Of a DNA stretch of 64,000 bases, positions 32,880-41,268 are shown piece by piece; the first letter of the stretch is position 1; the number at the start of each line of letters is the position of its first letter. Both the position numbers and the translations under genes were made by a program. The stretch comes from Kaustia mangrovi (GTDB taxonomy: Bacteria; Pseudomonadota; Alphaproteobacteria; Rhizobiales; Im1): the NCBI RefSeq assembly GCF_015482775.1, contig NZ_CP058214.1, positions 62,001 through 126,000 of the forward strand, given 5' to 3'. Under the pieces are notes generated by a model that worked only from the letters and a program-made list of their open reading frames with translations, made no database searches and was not told the DNA's origin.

Positions 32880-33305
32880 ATGCGACATCACAATCGGGGG
32901 CGCAAGCTCAACCGGACCGCCAGCCACCGCAAGGCCATGTTCGCCAATATGGCTGCGGCCCTCATCAAGCACGAGCAGATCGTCACGACGCTGCCCAAGG
33001 CCAAGGAGCTTCGCCCCATCGTGGAGAAGCTGATCACGCTCAGCAAGCGTGGCGACCTGCATGCGCGCCGCCAGGCGATCTCCCAGATCCGCGATGTCGC
33101 CATGGTCTCCAAGCTGTTCGAGACGCTGGGGCCCCGCTATCAGGACCGCAAGGGCGGTTATACCCGCGTGCTCAAGGCCGGTTTTCGCCACGGCGATTCC
33201 GCGCCGATGGCCGTGATCGAGTTTGTCGACCGCGATCCGTCGGCCCGGGGCCAGGATTCCGGTCCCGTCGAGGTCGCCGAGGAGAGTGTCGAGGCGGCCG
33301 CCTGA
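32880..33305 (+). CDS. rplQ: 50S ribosomal protein L17
   Basis: Large-subunit protein near the tunnel exit. The protein has 141 residues from ATG 32880 ([20 protein letters not shown]); a GTG directly upstream would add one residue. The C-terminal 25 residues or so are acidic and Ala-rich. Last gene of the ribosomal super-cluster, followed by an intrinsic terminator. Confidence 0.98.
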   Translation: MRHHNRGRKLNRTASHRKAMFANMAAALIKHEQIVTTLPKAKELRPIVEKLITLSKRGDLHARRQAISQIRDVAMVSKLFETLGPRYQDRKGGYTRVLKAGFRHGDSAPMAVIEFVDRDPSARGQDSGPVEVAEESVEAAA

Positions 33306-33334
33306 CGTGTCCACGATACCTTCTGGAGTTCGAG

Positions 33335-33356
33335 CGGGCCCTTCGGGGCCCGTTTT
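33335..33356 (+). terminator. Intrinsic terminator after rplQ
   Basis: CGGGCCC (33335-33341), loop TTCG and GGGCCCG (33346-33352) are followed by TTTT (33353-33356). It closes the alpha operon. Confidence 0.88.
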
Positions 33357-33398
33357 CGTATGTGCAGGGTAATGCCCGGCGAATATCGGGAAAGTCCA

Positions 33399-33896
33399 AT
33401 GGAGATCCGGCCGGAACGCTCTGGGGACGTCGAGGCGATCCGGGAGATCGCGAGGGTCGCGTTCAGGGACCATCCCCATAGCCGCCAGACCGAAGCGGCG
33501 ATCATTGACGGTTTGAGGCGGGCGAATGCGTTGAGCGTTTCGCTGGTGGCCGTTCGCGATGGCACCGTTGTCGGCCATGTCGCCTTCTCGCCCGTGACAA
33601 TCGATGGCGAGGGGAACGGCTGGTACGGGCTTGGCCCGGTTTGCGTCCTGCCCGAGCTCCAGCGGCAGGGGATCGGCCAGGCGCTTATCCGCGAAGGCCT
33701 GGCGTGTCTCAGGCGGATGAACGCCCGGGGGTGCGTGCTGGTGGGCGATCCGGATTACTACGGACGCTTCGGCTTCATTAGCGATCCGGCGCTGCGCTGT
33801 GGCGACGTTCCCGCTGAGTATCTCCAACGACTGGTCCTTGGCCGGACGGTGCCGAGGGGAGAGGTCCGGTTCCATCCGGCATTCGACGCCGCGTGA
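33399..33896 (+). CDS. GNAT-family N-acetyltransferase (YhbS-like)
   Basis: Putative acyl-CoA-dependent N-acyltransferase; the substrate is unknown. The protein has 165 residues from ATG 33399 (MEIRPERSGDVEAIREIARV). The acetyl-CoA loop is in VLPELQRQGIGQALIREGL (the RQGIGQ form of the Q/RxxGxG/A motif), followed by LVGDPDYYGRFGF, which is characteristic of the YhbS subgroup. It begins 42 bp after the rplQ terminator, so it needs its own promoter, which I cannot identify. It converges on the decarboxylase gene on the other strand. Confidence 0.85.
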   Translation: MEIRPERSGDVEAIREIARVAFRDHPHSRQTEAAIIDGLRRANALSVSLVAVRDGTVVGHVAFSPVTIDGEGNGWYGLGPVCVLPELQRQGIGQALIREGLACLRRMNARGCVLVGDPDYYGRFGFISDPALRCGDVPAEYLQRLVLGRTVPRGEVRFHPAFDAA

Positions 33897-33925
33897 ACAG
33901 GCGCGGGCGGTTCCGGATGGAAGGC

Positions 33926-33950
33926 GGGTGTCACGCCGCCCGTGACACCC
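33926..33950. terminator. Hairpin between convergent genes
   Basis: GGGTGTCACG (33926-33935) and CGTGACACCC (33941-33950) are perfect inverted repeats with a five-base loop, placed between the stops of the GNAT gene (+) and the decarboxylase gene (-). No U-run is present on either side, so bidirectional termination is only suggested by position. Confidence 0.45.
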
Positions 33951-33966
33951 AGCGACGCCAGCCGGT

Positions 33967-35202
33967 CTATCCAGCCGCCGTCAGCGTGCGTTTCACCGTC
34001 ACCGTCGCAATGTCGCCATAGCCGTTGAACCGTGTCGCGCTCGCTGCGCCATAGGCGCCGATGAGCCCGAACTCGACATAATCGTTCTCGCAGATGTCCT
34101 CCGGCAGCTCGATGAGGCCGGGCAGGCGGTCGATCGGGTCGCAGGTCGGCCCGTAGACCGTGAAGCCGCACATGGCGCCCGCGCGCGTGCTGCCGTCATG
34201 GCCGAGGACGCGCATGGGCGGCAGGAGGCGGGGGCACTGGCTGAACTCCATCAGCGCGCCATAGACCCCGTCATTGAGATAGACCTCCCGGCTGTCCGGC
34301 TTGACGAGCTTCACGCGGGCGAGCAGCGAGACCGCATCGGCGACGAGCGCGCGGCCCGGCTCGCATTCCAGATGCGGGGCCTGTCCGCCGAAGGCCTCCG
34401 CCACCATATCGGCAATGGTCGCGCAATAGGCGGTGAGCGGCGGCACGGCCATGGCGGTGTAGCCGGCGGGGAAGCCGCCGCCGACATTGAGCGTGGCGAT
34501 CTCCACATCGGCCCTGCGCGCGATTTCCGCGGCAACGGCGATATGCTCGCCATAGGCCTCCGGATTGATGCACTGGGAGCCGGGGTGGAAGGTGAGGACC
34601 GGCCGGAAGCCGAGTGCCGCGGCCTCGGCAAGCAGCACCTGGGCCTCCTCCGGCGGCGCGCCGAACTTGGAGGAGAAATCCTGAAGCGCGCCCTGGTTGG
34701 TGGCGAGCCGGAAGCGCACGGCGATCTCCACATCGCGGTCGCCGGCGGCGATCCGGGCCACCTTGGCGAGCTCGCGGCCATGGTCGACGGAGAAGCGGCG
34801 CACGCCGAAATCGCGATAGGCGGAGGCGATCTCGGCATCCGACTTGATCGGATTGTGGTAGTTGAGGCGGGCGCCCGGCACGAGGCGGCGGACGAGCGCC
34901 ATCTCGGCGGTGGAGGCGACATCGAACAGCGTGAGTCCGGCCTCCGCCATGATCGCGATCACCCGCTCGTCGGGATTGGCCTTGACCGCATAGCTGACAT
35001 CGCCGGGAAAGGATGCGATGAAGGTCTCGACCGTATTGGCGAGCACGGCGGGTGCGAAGCAGAAGAGCGGCCGGTCGGGGCCGAGCCGGGCTGCGACCTC
35101 CGCGGCGTCCGCGAAGACGGCCTGCGGTCCGGGGGCGGGCAGGTGGCCTGCATCGCCCGAAGACCGGCAGGTCATGGCCTGAGAAGCTGTCGTGTGATGC
35201 AT
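33967..35202 (-). CDS. Type III PLP-dependent decarboxylase (ornithine/lysine/DAP family)
   Basis: Fold-type III (alanine-racemase-like) decarboxylase, most likely acting on ornithine or another basic amino acid to give a polyamine precursor. The protein has 411 residues from the ATG at 35202, preceded on its strand by GAGGG. The PLP lysine is Lys74 in YAVKANPDE. LTFHPGSQC, NVGGGFPAGY and LECEPGRALV are the PLP-phosphate and binding motifs. Cys354 in YGPTCDPIDRL is the catalytic Cys of the ODC branch, followed by Asp355. An Lrp/AsnC regulator is divergently transcribed across a palindrome. The exact substrate cannot be told from sequence: a diaminopimelate decarboxylase would also show the fold but normally lacks the CDPIDRL-type loop. 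Confidence 0.85.
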   Translation of the reverse strand: MHHTTASQAMTCRSSGDAGHLPAPGPQAVFADAAEVAARLGPDRPLFCFAPAVLANTVETFIASFPGDVSYAVKANPDERVIAIMAEAGLTLFDVASTAEMALVRRLVPGARLNYHNPIKSDAEIASAYRDFGVRRFSVDHGRELAKVARIAAGDRDVEIAVRFRLATNQGALQDFSSKFGAPPEEAQVLLAEAAALGFRPVLTFHPGSQCINPEAYGEHIAVAAEIARRADVEIATLNVGGGFPAGYTAMAVPPLTAYCATIADMVAEAFGGQAPHLECEPGRALVADAVSLLARVKLVKPDSREVYLNDGVYGALMEFSQCPRLLPPMRVLGHDGSTRAGAMCGFTVYGPTCDPIDRLPGLIELPEDICENDYVEFGLIGAYGAASATRFNGYGDIATVTVKRTLTAAG

Positions 35203-35294
35203 GTCTTCCACCCTCGATCCGTCCCTGGCTGAGCCGTCGCGGGACGATGCCCGCAATCAGGGGCGACAGAAAGACGCTGAAATAGCACAAATCG

Positions 35295-35312
35295 ATGTGA
35301 TATCCATCACAT
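35295..35312. promoter_or_regulatory. Palindrome, probable Lrp-family operator
   Basis: ATGTGAT (35295-35301), four bases, ATCACAT (35306-35312) is a perfect 7-4-7 palindrome lying between the divergent decarboxylase and Lrp genes, 20 bp before the Lrp start. Lrp/AsnC regulators usually bind such elements next to their own gene and a divergent target. The assignment is inferred from structure and context. Confidence 0.6.
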
Positions 35313-35331
35313 TGACGATAACCGCGGCAAA

Positions 35332-35808
35332 ATGACGATGGTGATTACAGACAAGGACGAGGAACTCATCAGCCTGCTCAAGAGCAATGCGCGCGAGCCG
35401 GTCTCCAGCCTGGCGCGCAAGATGGGGGTATCGCGGTCCACTGTCCAGGATCGTTTGCGCAGGCTTGAGGAGAGGGGCATCATCGCGGGCTATGCCCTGA
35501 AGATCGGGGCCGGGTTCGAGATGTCCGGCCTGCGCGCCTTCGTGACGATCTCCGCCGAGCCCGGACGCGCCGTCGAGGTCGCCCAGCGGCTCGGCCGCTT
35601 CGTGCAGGTCGAATCGATCCACACGGTCAGCGGCAAGTTCGACATGGTCGCCCTGGTGCGCACGCGCTCGGCGGAGGACATGGACCGCGTGCTCGACGAT
35701 ATCGGCCTCATTGCCGGCGTTACGCGGACAGAATCGGCTGTTATCCTGTCCACCAAGCTCGACAGGCGCGTTGCGGGCGACGGGCTGGCCGGCGTTGCAA
35801 GCGCCTGA
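35332..35808 (+). CDS. Lrp/AsnC family transcriptional regulator
   Basis: DNA-binding regulator that senses an amino acid or related ligand. The protein has 158 residues: an N-terminal winged helix-turn-helix (PVSSLARKMGVSRSTVQDRL at about 24-43) and a C-terminal RAM ligand-binding domain containing HTVSGKFDMVALVRTRSAED. ATG 35332 is used; a GTG at 35341 is possible. Divergence from the decarboxylase gene suggests that it controls amino-acid or polyamine metabolism and itself. Confidence 0.92.
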   Translation: MTMVITDKDEELISLLKSNAREPVSSLARKMGVSRSTVQDRLRRLEERGIIAGYALKIGAGFEMSGLRAFVTISAEPGRAVEVAQRLGRFVQVESIHTVSGKFDMVALVRTRSAEDMDRVLDDIGLIAGVTRTESAVILSTKLDRRVAGDGLAGVASA

Positions 35809-35866
35809 TGGCCGGCATGTCGTCGATGTCCGCGCTGTTCCCGCCATTCCGCCCCGAGGAGGTGTT

Positions 35867-37278
35867 ATGAGGCTCGTGCCCCTGACCGTCATTGCGGCCG
35901 CCTGTGTCCTGTCCCTTGCCGCCCTGTTGCCGGCGGCGGCGCAGACACGCGCGGTGCCGGATAATCAGGCCGAAATCCAGCTGTCCTTTGCGCCCGTGGT
36001 CGAGCGCACGGCGCCGGCGGTGGTGAACGTCTATACCAAGCGGGTCGTCCGCCGGAAGGCGCACCCCTTCTTCGACGACCCCTTCTTCAACCGCTTCTTC
36101 GGCGACGGCTTCTTCGGCCTGCCGCGCGAGCGGGTCGCGCGCTCCCTGGGCTCCGGTGTGCTGGTGTCGAAGGACGGGCTCGTGGTGACCAACAACCACG
36201 TGGTCGGCGGGCGAGACACGGAGATCCTCGTGGTGCTGAACGACCGGCGCGAGTTCGAGGCGAAGGTGCTGCTCACCGACGAGCGCACCGACCTTGCCGT
36301 GCTCAAGCTCGACACCGACGGCGAGGCGCTGCCGCATGTCACCTTCGGCGATTCCGACACGCTCGCCGTGGGCGATCTTGTGCTCGCCATCGGCAATCCT
36401 TTCGGCGTCGGGCAGACGGTGACGAGCGGCATCGTCTCCGCGCTCGCGCGCACCGCCCGCGGCATCAGCGACTACCAGTTCTTCATCCAGACGGACGCGG
36501 CGATCAATCCGGGCAATTCGGGCGGCGCGCTGGTCGACATGAAGGGCCGGCTCGTCGGCATCAACACCGCGATCTATTCGCGCTCGGGCGGGTCCAACGG
36601 CATCGGCTTCGCGATCCCGGCCAATATGGTGCGGGTCATCGTGGAGTCCGCCAGGAGCGGCGGCGATGTGGTGCGCCCGTGGCTCGGCGCGGAGCTTCAG
36701 CCGGTCACGCAGGACATCGCCGATTCGCTCGGCCTCGACCGGCCGCTCGGCGCGCTCGTGCGCAGCCTGCACGAGGACAGCCCGCTCGTCGCGGCGGGCC
36801 TGAAGCGCGGCGATGTCGTGCTGGCGCTGGACGGACGCGAGATCGATGGGCCGAAGGAACTGACCTTCCGGTTCGCGACCAAATCCGTCGGCGGCACGGC
36901 GGAGCTGTCCTACTGGCGCGGCGGCGAGAGGTACGAGGCGGAGATCGCGCTCATCAGCCCGCCGGAGAGCACGCCGCGCAAGGAAACGACGATCCGCGGA
37001 CGCACCCCTTCTCCGGCCTGGTCGTCGCCAATCTCTCGCCGGCGCTCGCCGACGAGCTGCGGCTCTCTTCGGATTCGGAAGGGGTCGCGGTGATCGATAT
37101 CGCCGGCGGGCCCGCCCGGCGCGTGGGTTTCAAGAAGGGCGACATCGTACTGGAGATCAACGACCGCAAGATCGAGCGCGTGGACGACATGCTGGCTGCC
37201 GTCGACGAGGACGCCCGGCGGTGGCAATTCTCCATCAGGCGCAAGGGCCGCGTGATCAAGACCACGATCGGCGGCTGA
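35867..37278 (+). CDS. DegP/DegQ-type periplasmic serine protease, frameshifted as read
   Basis: Trypsin-fold protease/chaperone of the envelope. The start at ATG 35867 has an ideal GAGGAGGT site and gives a signal peptide (about 1-25, cleavage near AAAQT). The catalytic triad is His111 (TNNHVVGG), Asp142 (ERTDLAVLK) and Ser218 (GNSGG). A first PDZ domain follows (GDVVLALDGREIDGP). At the C-run 37005-37008 the frame is lost: the second PDZ (PFSGLVVANLSPALADELRL to VIKTTIGG) continues one frame over to 37278. Adding one C restores GRTPFSGL and a 470-residue protein. It lies just ahead of rarA. Confidence 0.9.
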
Positions 37279-37293
37279 CGGGACGGACAGGCA

Positions 37294-38609
37294 ATGAGCA
37301 CTCTTTTCGAGGCGGCGGGGCTTGAGGCGGGTGCGCCGCGCCCGCTCGCCGACAGGCTGCGCCCGGAGACGCTCGGCGACGTCGTGGGGCAGGACCATCT
37401 GGTGGGCCCCGACGGCACGCTGACGCGGATGCTGCGCTCCGGCCGGCTCGGCTCCATCGTGCTGTGGGGACCGCCCGGCACGGGCAAGACGACCATCGCC
37501 CGGCTGCTCGCTCGCGACGCCGATCTCGTCTTTGTCCAGATGTCGGCGATCTTCTCCGGCGTCCAGGACCTGAAGAAGGTGTTCGAGGCGGCCCGGGCGC
37601 GCCGCGAGCAGGGGCAGGGCACGCTGCTGTTCGTCGACGAGATCCACCGCTTCAACCGCACCCAGCAGGACAGCTTCCTGCCGGTGGTCGAGGACGGCAC
37701 GGTCACGCTCATCGGCGCGACGACGGAGAACCCGTCCTTCGAGCTCAATGCCGCGCTGCTCTCGCGCGCCCAGGTGCTCACCCTGAAGCGGCTCGACGAG
37801 GCCGCGCTTGGAACGCTGCTCGAGCGCGCCGAGGCGAGCGAGGGCCGCCCGCTGCCGCTGGATGAGGACGCGCGCGCCACGCTGCTCGCCATGGCCGACG
37901 GCGACGGCCGCTATCTCCTCAACATGGCGGAGGAGATCCTCAGTGCCGTCGGCGCCGAGGACACGGTACTCACCCCCAGACATTGTCCGATCTGGTCCAC
38001 AAGCGCGCACCCGTCTACGACAAGGGGCGCGACGGGCACTACAATCTCATCTCCGCGCTGCATAAATGCGTGCGTGGGTCGGATCCGGACGCCGCGCTCT
38101 ACTATCTCGCGCGGATGCTTACCGCCGGCGAGGATCCGCTCTATATTGCGCGCCGGCTCGTGCGCATGGCGGTGGAGGATATCGGGCTCGCCGATCCGCA
38201 GGCGGTGGTTCAGGCCAACGCGGCGAAGGATCTCTACGACTTTCTCGGCAGCCCGGAGGGCGAGCTCGGCCTTGCGCAGGTGACGGTCTATCTGGCGACG
38301 GCGCCGAAGTCGAACGCCGCCTACAAGGCCTTCAAGGCGGCCATGAGGCGGGCGAAGGAAACGGGGTCCCTGTCGCCGCCCATGCATATCCTGAACGCGC
38401 CCACCAAGCTGATGGGCGAGCAGGGCTACGGCAAGGGCTACGACTACGACCACGACGCGCCGGACGCCTTTTCCGGCCAGAATTATTTCCCCGAGGAGAT
38501 GGGCCGGGAGACTTATTACGACCCGCCCGAGAGGGGCTTCGAGCGCGAGATCCGCAAGCGGCTCGATTACTGGTCGCGCTTGCGCGAGCGCCGCCAGGAC
38601 GAAAAGTGA
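37294..38609 (+). CDS. rarA: RarA/MgsA replication-associated AAA+ ATPase, frameshifted as read
   Basis: Acts at stalled replication forks, related to clamp-loader ATPases. Walker A is GPPGTGKTT (59-67), Walker B LLFVDEIHRF, and GATTENPSFELNAALLSR is the sensor region. The frame breaks at the C-run 37973-37977: the C-terminal domain (TLSDLVHKRAPVYDKGRDG to RRQDEK) is read one frame over to 38609. One extra C gives LTPQTLSDLV and a 438-residue protein of normal length. A TTG at 37983 could otherwise be mistaken for a separate start. It follows degP by 15 bp. Confidence 0.92.
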
Positions 38610-38653
38610 GAAGCCAATAGCGATTTTGAACGAGGTCTTGCGGGCACCGGATC

Positions 38654-39640
38654 ATGGCAGGCGTTGAAATTGTAGAGGTCACGTCGTCGGAGGACGGCAT
38701 GCGGCTCGACCGCTGGTTCAAGGCGCGCTACCCCGCGCTCGGCCACGGCGCGCTGCAGAAGCTGCTGCGCACCGGGCAGGTCCGGCTCGACGGCGCGCGC
38801 GCCAAGCCCGGCGCGCGGGTGGAGGCCGGTCAGTCCGTGCGCGTGCCGCCGCTCGGGCTCGACGAAGCACCGCGCGAGCGCCGCGGCGTGTCGCAGCGCG
38901 ATGCGGAGATGGTGCGCGGGCTCGTCATCCACAGGGATGCCTCCGTGATCGCCCTCAACAAGCCCGCAGGGCTCGCCGTGCAGGGCGGCACCAAGACGGA
39001 ACGCCATCTCGATGCCATGCTCGACGCGCTGGCTTTCGGGGGCGAGCGCCCGCGCCTCGTCCATCGGCTCGACCGCGACACGAGCGGCGTGCTCGTGCTG
39101 GCGCGCACGCGCAAGGCGGCGGCCGCGCTCGGCCGGGCCTTCAAGTCGCGCGATACGGTGAAGGTCTACTGGGCTCTGGTGCGTGGCGTGCCAAAGCCGC
39201 GCGCCGGCCACATCGAGCTCGCCCTGAAGAAGGCGGGGAGGGCGGGTGAGCAGCGCGTGGTTCCCGCCGACGATCCCCGCGAGGAGGGCGTTCAGGCCGC
39301 GCGCACCGACTACCGGGTCGTCGCGCAGGCCGGCATGAAGGCCTCATGGGTCGCCATGCGTCCGCTGACCGGGCGCACGCATCAGCTTCGCGCCCATATG
39401 GCGGCTATTGGCTACCCGATCCTCGGCGACGGCAAATATGGCGGGGAGGCGGCCTTCATCGCCGACGATCTGGCGGCGCGCATGCATCTCCATGCCCGCG
39501 GGCTCCGCCTGCCGCACCCGGATGGCGGGCAGCTGGAACTCGTTGCCGATCTCGCCGGGCACATGCGCGACAGCTTCGCCTATTTCGGCTTCTCCGCCGC
39601 CGACGAGCCCGACCCCTTCGAGGCGTTCGAGGACGTGTAG
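38654..39640 (+). CDS. RluA-family 23S rRNA pseudouridine synthase (RluC/D-like)
   Basis: Isomerises uridines in 23S rRNA. The protein has 328 residues with an N-terminal S4 RNA-binding domain (about 15-65) and the RluA catalytic domain. The catalytic Asp is D140 in RLVHRLDRDTSG; GRTHQLRAHMAAIGYPILGD is the second family motif. It is probably RluC (positions 955/2504/2580) given its place after rarA, but RluD cannot be excluded by eye. Confidence 0.93.
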   Translation: MAGVEIVEVTSSEDGMRLDRWFKARYPALGHGALQKLLRTGQVRLDGARAKPGARVEAGQSVRVPPLGLDEAPRERRGVSQRDAEMVRGLVIHRDASVIALNKPAGLAVQGGTKTERHLDAMLDALAFGGERPRLVHRLDRDTSGVLVLARTRKAAAALGRAFKSRDTVKVYWALVRGVPKPRAGHIELALKKAGRAGEQRVVPADDPREEGVQAARTDYRVVAQAGMKASWVAMRPLTGRTHQLRAHMAAIGYPILGDGKYGGEAAFIADDLAARMHLHARGLRLPHPDGGQLELVADLAGHMRDSFAYFGFSAADEPDPFEAFEDV

Positions 39641-39704
39641 CGCGGGGGCGCCCAGCAGTGCTATAGGTCGGGCGCGCAAATCTGACCGAGGAACGACGCT
39701 TCAG

Positions 39705-40415
39705 ATGGAACACGAGCCGAAGCTCGTCATATTCGATGTCGACGGAACGCTGGTCGACAGCCGGTCGCTGATCGTGGCCTCCATGGACGGTGCCTTCGCC
39801 GCGCTGGGGCTCGAGCCGCCCGAGACGGATGCGACGCTTGGCATTGTGGGCCTGTCGCTTTACGAGGCGATGACGGTGCTCCTGCCCGACGAAGCCGAGG
39901 AGATGCACCGCCGCCTGGTCGAGGCCTATCGCGACGCTTTCACCGATCTGCTCCGCACGGGCGATCACCCGGAGACATTGTTCGAGGGCGCGAAGGCCGC
40001 GCTCGAGACGCTGGCCGCCCGGCCGGACACCGTGCTCGGCATCGCCACCGGAAAGTCGCGCCGCGGCGTCGAGCGGCTGTTCGAGCAGCAGGGCTTCGCA
40101 TCGCTCTTCATGACGGTGCAGACGGCGGACGACGCGCCGTCGAAGCCGCATCCAGCCATGGTGGAGCAGGCGATGGCATCGGTCGGCGTGGAGCCGGCGA
40201 ACACCGTCTTTCTTGGCGATTCCGTCTTCGACATGCAGATGGCACGCGCGGCCGGCGCCAGGGGTGTCGGCGTGGCCTGGGGGTTCCAGCCCGCCGACAC
40301 GTTGCATCAGGCAGGGGCGGGCCATATTCTTGGACATTTCAACGAGTTGCCGCCATATCTTGATGCGATGTGGCCGTATGGGACGCCGGAGCGGCAGGAT
40401 GAGCGGATTGCCTGA
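39705..40415 (+). CDS. HAD-superfamily hydrolase (phosphoglycolate-phosphatase-like)
   Basis: Putative small-molecule phosphatase. The protein has 236 residues from ATG 39705. Motif I is FDVDGTLVDS with Asp11 (nucleophile) and Asp13; motif II is GIATGKS; the motif III lysine is in SKPHP; motif IV is GDSVFDMQMA. An alpha-helical cap lies between motifs I and II. Its end overlaps the ATP12 gene by 17 bp, suggesting an operon with rluC and the chaperone. The substrate is unknown. Confidence 0.9.
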   Translation: MEHEPKLVIFDVDGTLVDSRSLIVASMDGAFAALGLEPPETDATLGIVGLSLYEAMTVLLPDEAEEMHRRLVEAYRDAFTDLLRTGDHPETLFEGAKAALETLAARPDTVLGIATGKSRRGVERLFEQQGFASLFMTVQTADDAPSKPHPAMVEQAMASVGVEPANTVFLGDSVFDMQMARAAGARGVGVAWGFQPADTLHQAGAGHILGHFNELPPYLDAMWPYGTPERQDERIA

Positions 40416-41166
40416 GAACGGACCGGACCTGAACCGGCTTGCGAGAGACCGGTTCGAGCGGCCGCTGCCGAAGCGGTTCTACAAGACCGTTGCGGTCGAG
40501 GAGGGCGAGGGCGGCTATCGCCTGACGCTCGACGGCCGCCCCGTGCGCACGCCCCTGAAGAACCGGCTCGACATGCCCTCGCGCGCGCTCGCCGATGCGG
40601 TGGCCGGGGAATGGGACGCGCAGGGCGAGACGATCGATCCCGCGGCGATGCCGCTGACGCGGCTTGCCAATACCGCGCTCGACCGCGTCGCACCCGACCC
40701 GGGCCGTATCGTAGGCGAGATCGCCGACTATGCCGGCACGGACCTTTTGTGCTACCGGGCGGACGCGCCGGATGGGCTCGTGGAGCGGCAGAACGCGGTC
40801 TGGGACCCGCTTCTGAGCTGGGGCGCGCGCGCCATCGGCGCCCGGTTCGTGGCGACCGTCGGCATCGTCCACCAGCCGCAGCCGGACGCCTCGCTCCAGG
40901 CGGTGCGCGATCATCTCATGGCAAGGGACGCCTTCACGCTCACCTCGATCCACAATGCGACGACGCTCACGGGCTCCGCCATCGTCGCACTCGCGCTGGA
41001 AGCCGGCGAGATCGCGCCGGATGAGGCATGGGCGGCGGCCCATGTCGACGAGGACTGGCAGATCGGCCTGTGGGGCCGCGATGCGGAGGCCGAGGCGCGC
41101 CGCGCGGCGCGCCAGGTGGAGTTCGATGCCGCGGCGCGCCTGTTGGCGCTCCTGGCGGAAGGCTGA
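40399..41166 (+). CDS. ATP12-family F1-ATPase assembly chaperone
   Basis: Binds the F1 alpha subunit during ATP synthase assembly; known from mitochondria and alphaproteobacteria. The protein has 255 residues from ATG 40399. It shows FYKTVAVEEGEGGYRLTLDG and RPVRTPLKNRL near the start, AGTDLLCYRADAPDGLVERQ centrally, and a C-terminal WGRDAEAEARRAARQVEFDA. There is no signal peptide, so it is cytoplasmic. The start is inside the HAD gene. Confidence 0.92.
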   Translation: MSGLPENGPDLNRLARDRFERPLPKRFYKTVAVEEGEGGYRLTLDGRPVRTPLKNRLDMPSRALADAVAGEWDAQGETIDPAAMPLTRLANTALDRVAPDPGRIVGEIADYAGTDLLCYRADAPDGLVERQNAVWDPLLSWGARAIGARFVATVGIVHQPQPDASLQAVRDHLMARDAFTLTSIHNATTLTGSAIVALALEAGEIAPDEAWAAAHVDEDWQIGLWGRDAEAEARRAARQVEFDAAARLLALLAEG

Positions 41167-41268
41167 GGGTGAGTGGCGATCCGGGGAAGCCTTTGCCTCC
41201 CGTGCGCGCGGTGGTAAAGACGGCTTGAGGCGGTTTCGCGAGTTGAAGCAACGAGGGGAGGCGGTTTC

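Noticed and set aside
35312..35317. TTGACG as the -35 box of the Lrp gene
   Set aside because: It is only 20 bp before the start codon, leaving no room for a -10 box and transcription start.
36679..37278. A separate gene overlapping the end of degP
   Set aside because: Only its last third is meaningful and it continues the second PDZ of degP; the earlier part is out-of-frame translation of degP.
37983..38609. A separate 208-residue gene starting at TTG 37983
   Set aside because: It is the C-terminal half of RarA displaced by the frameshift, with no ribosome binding site of its own.
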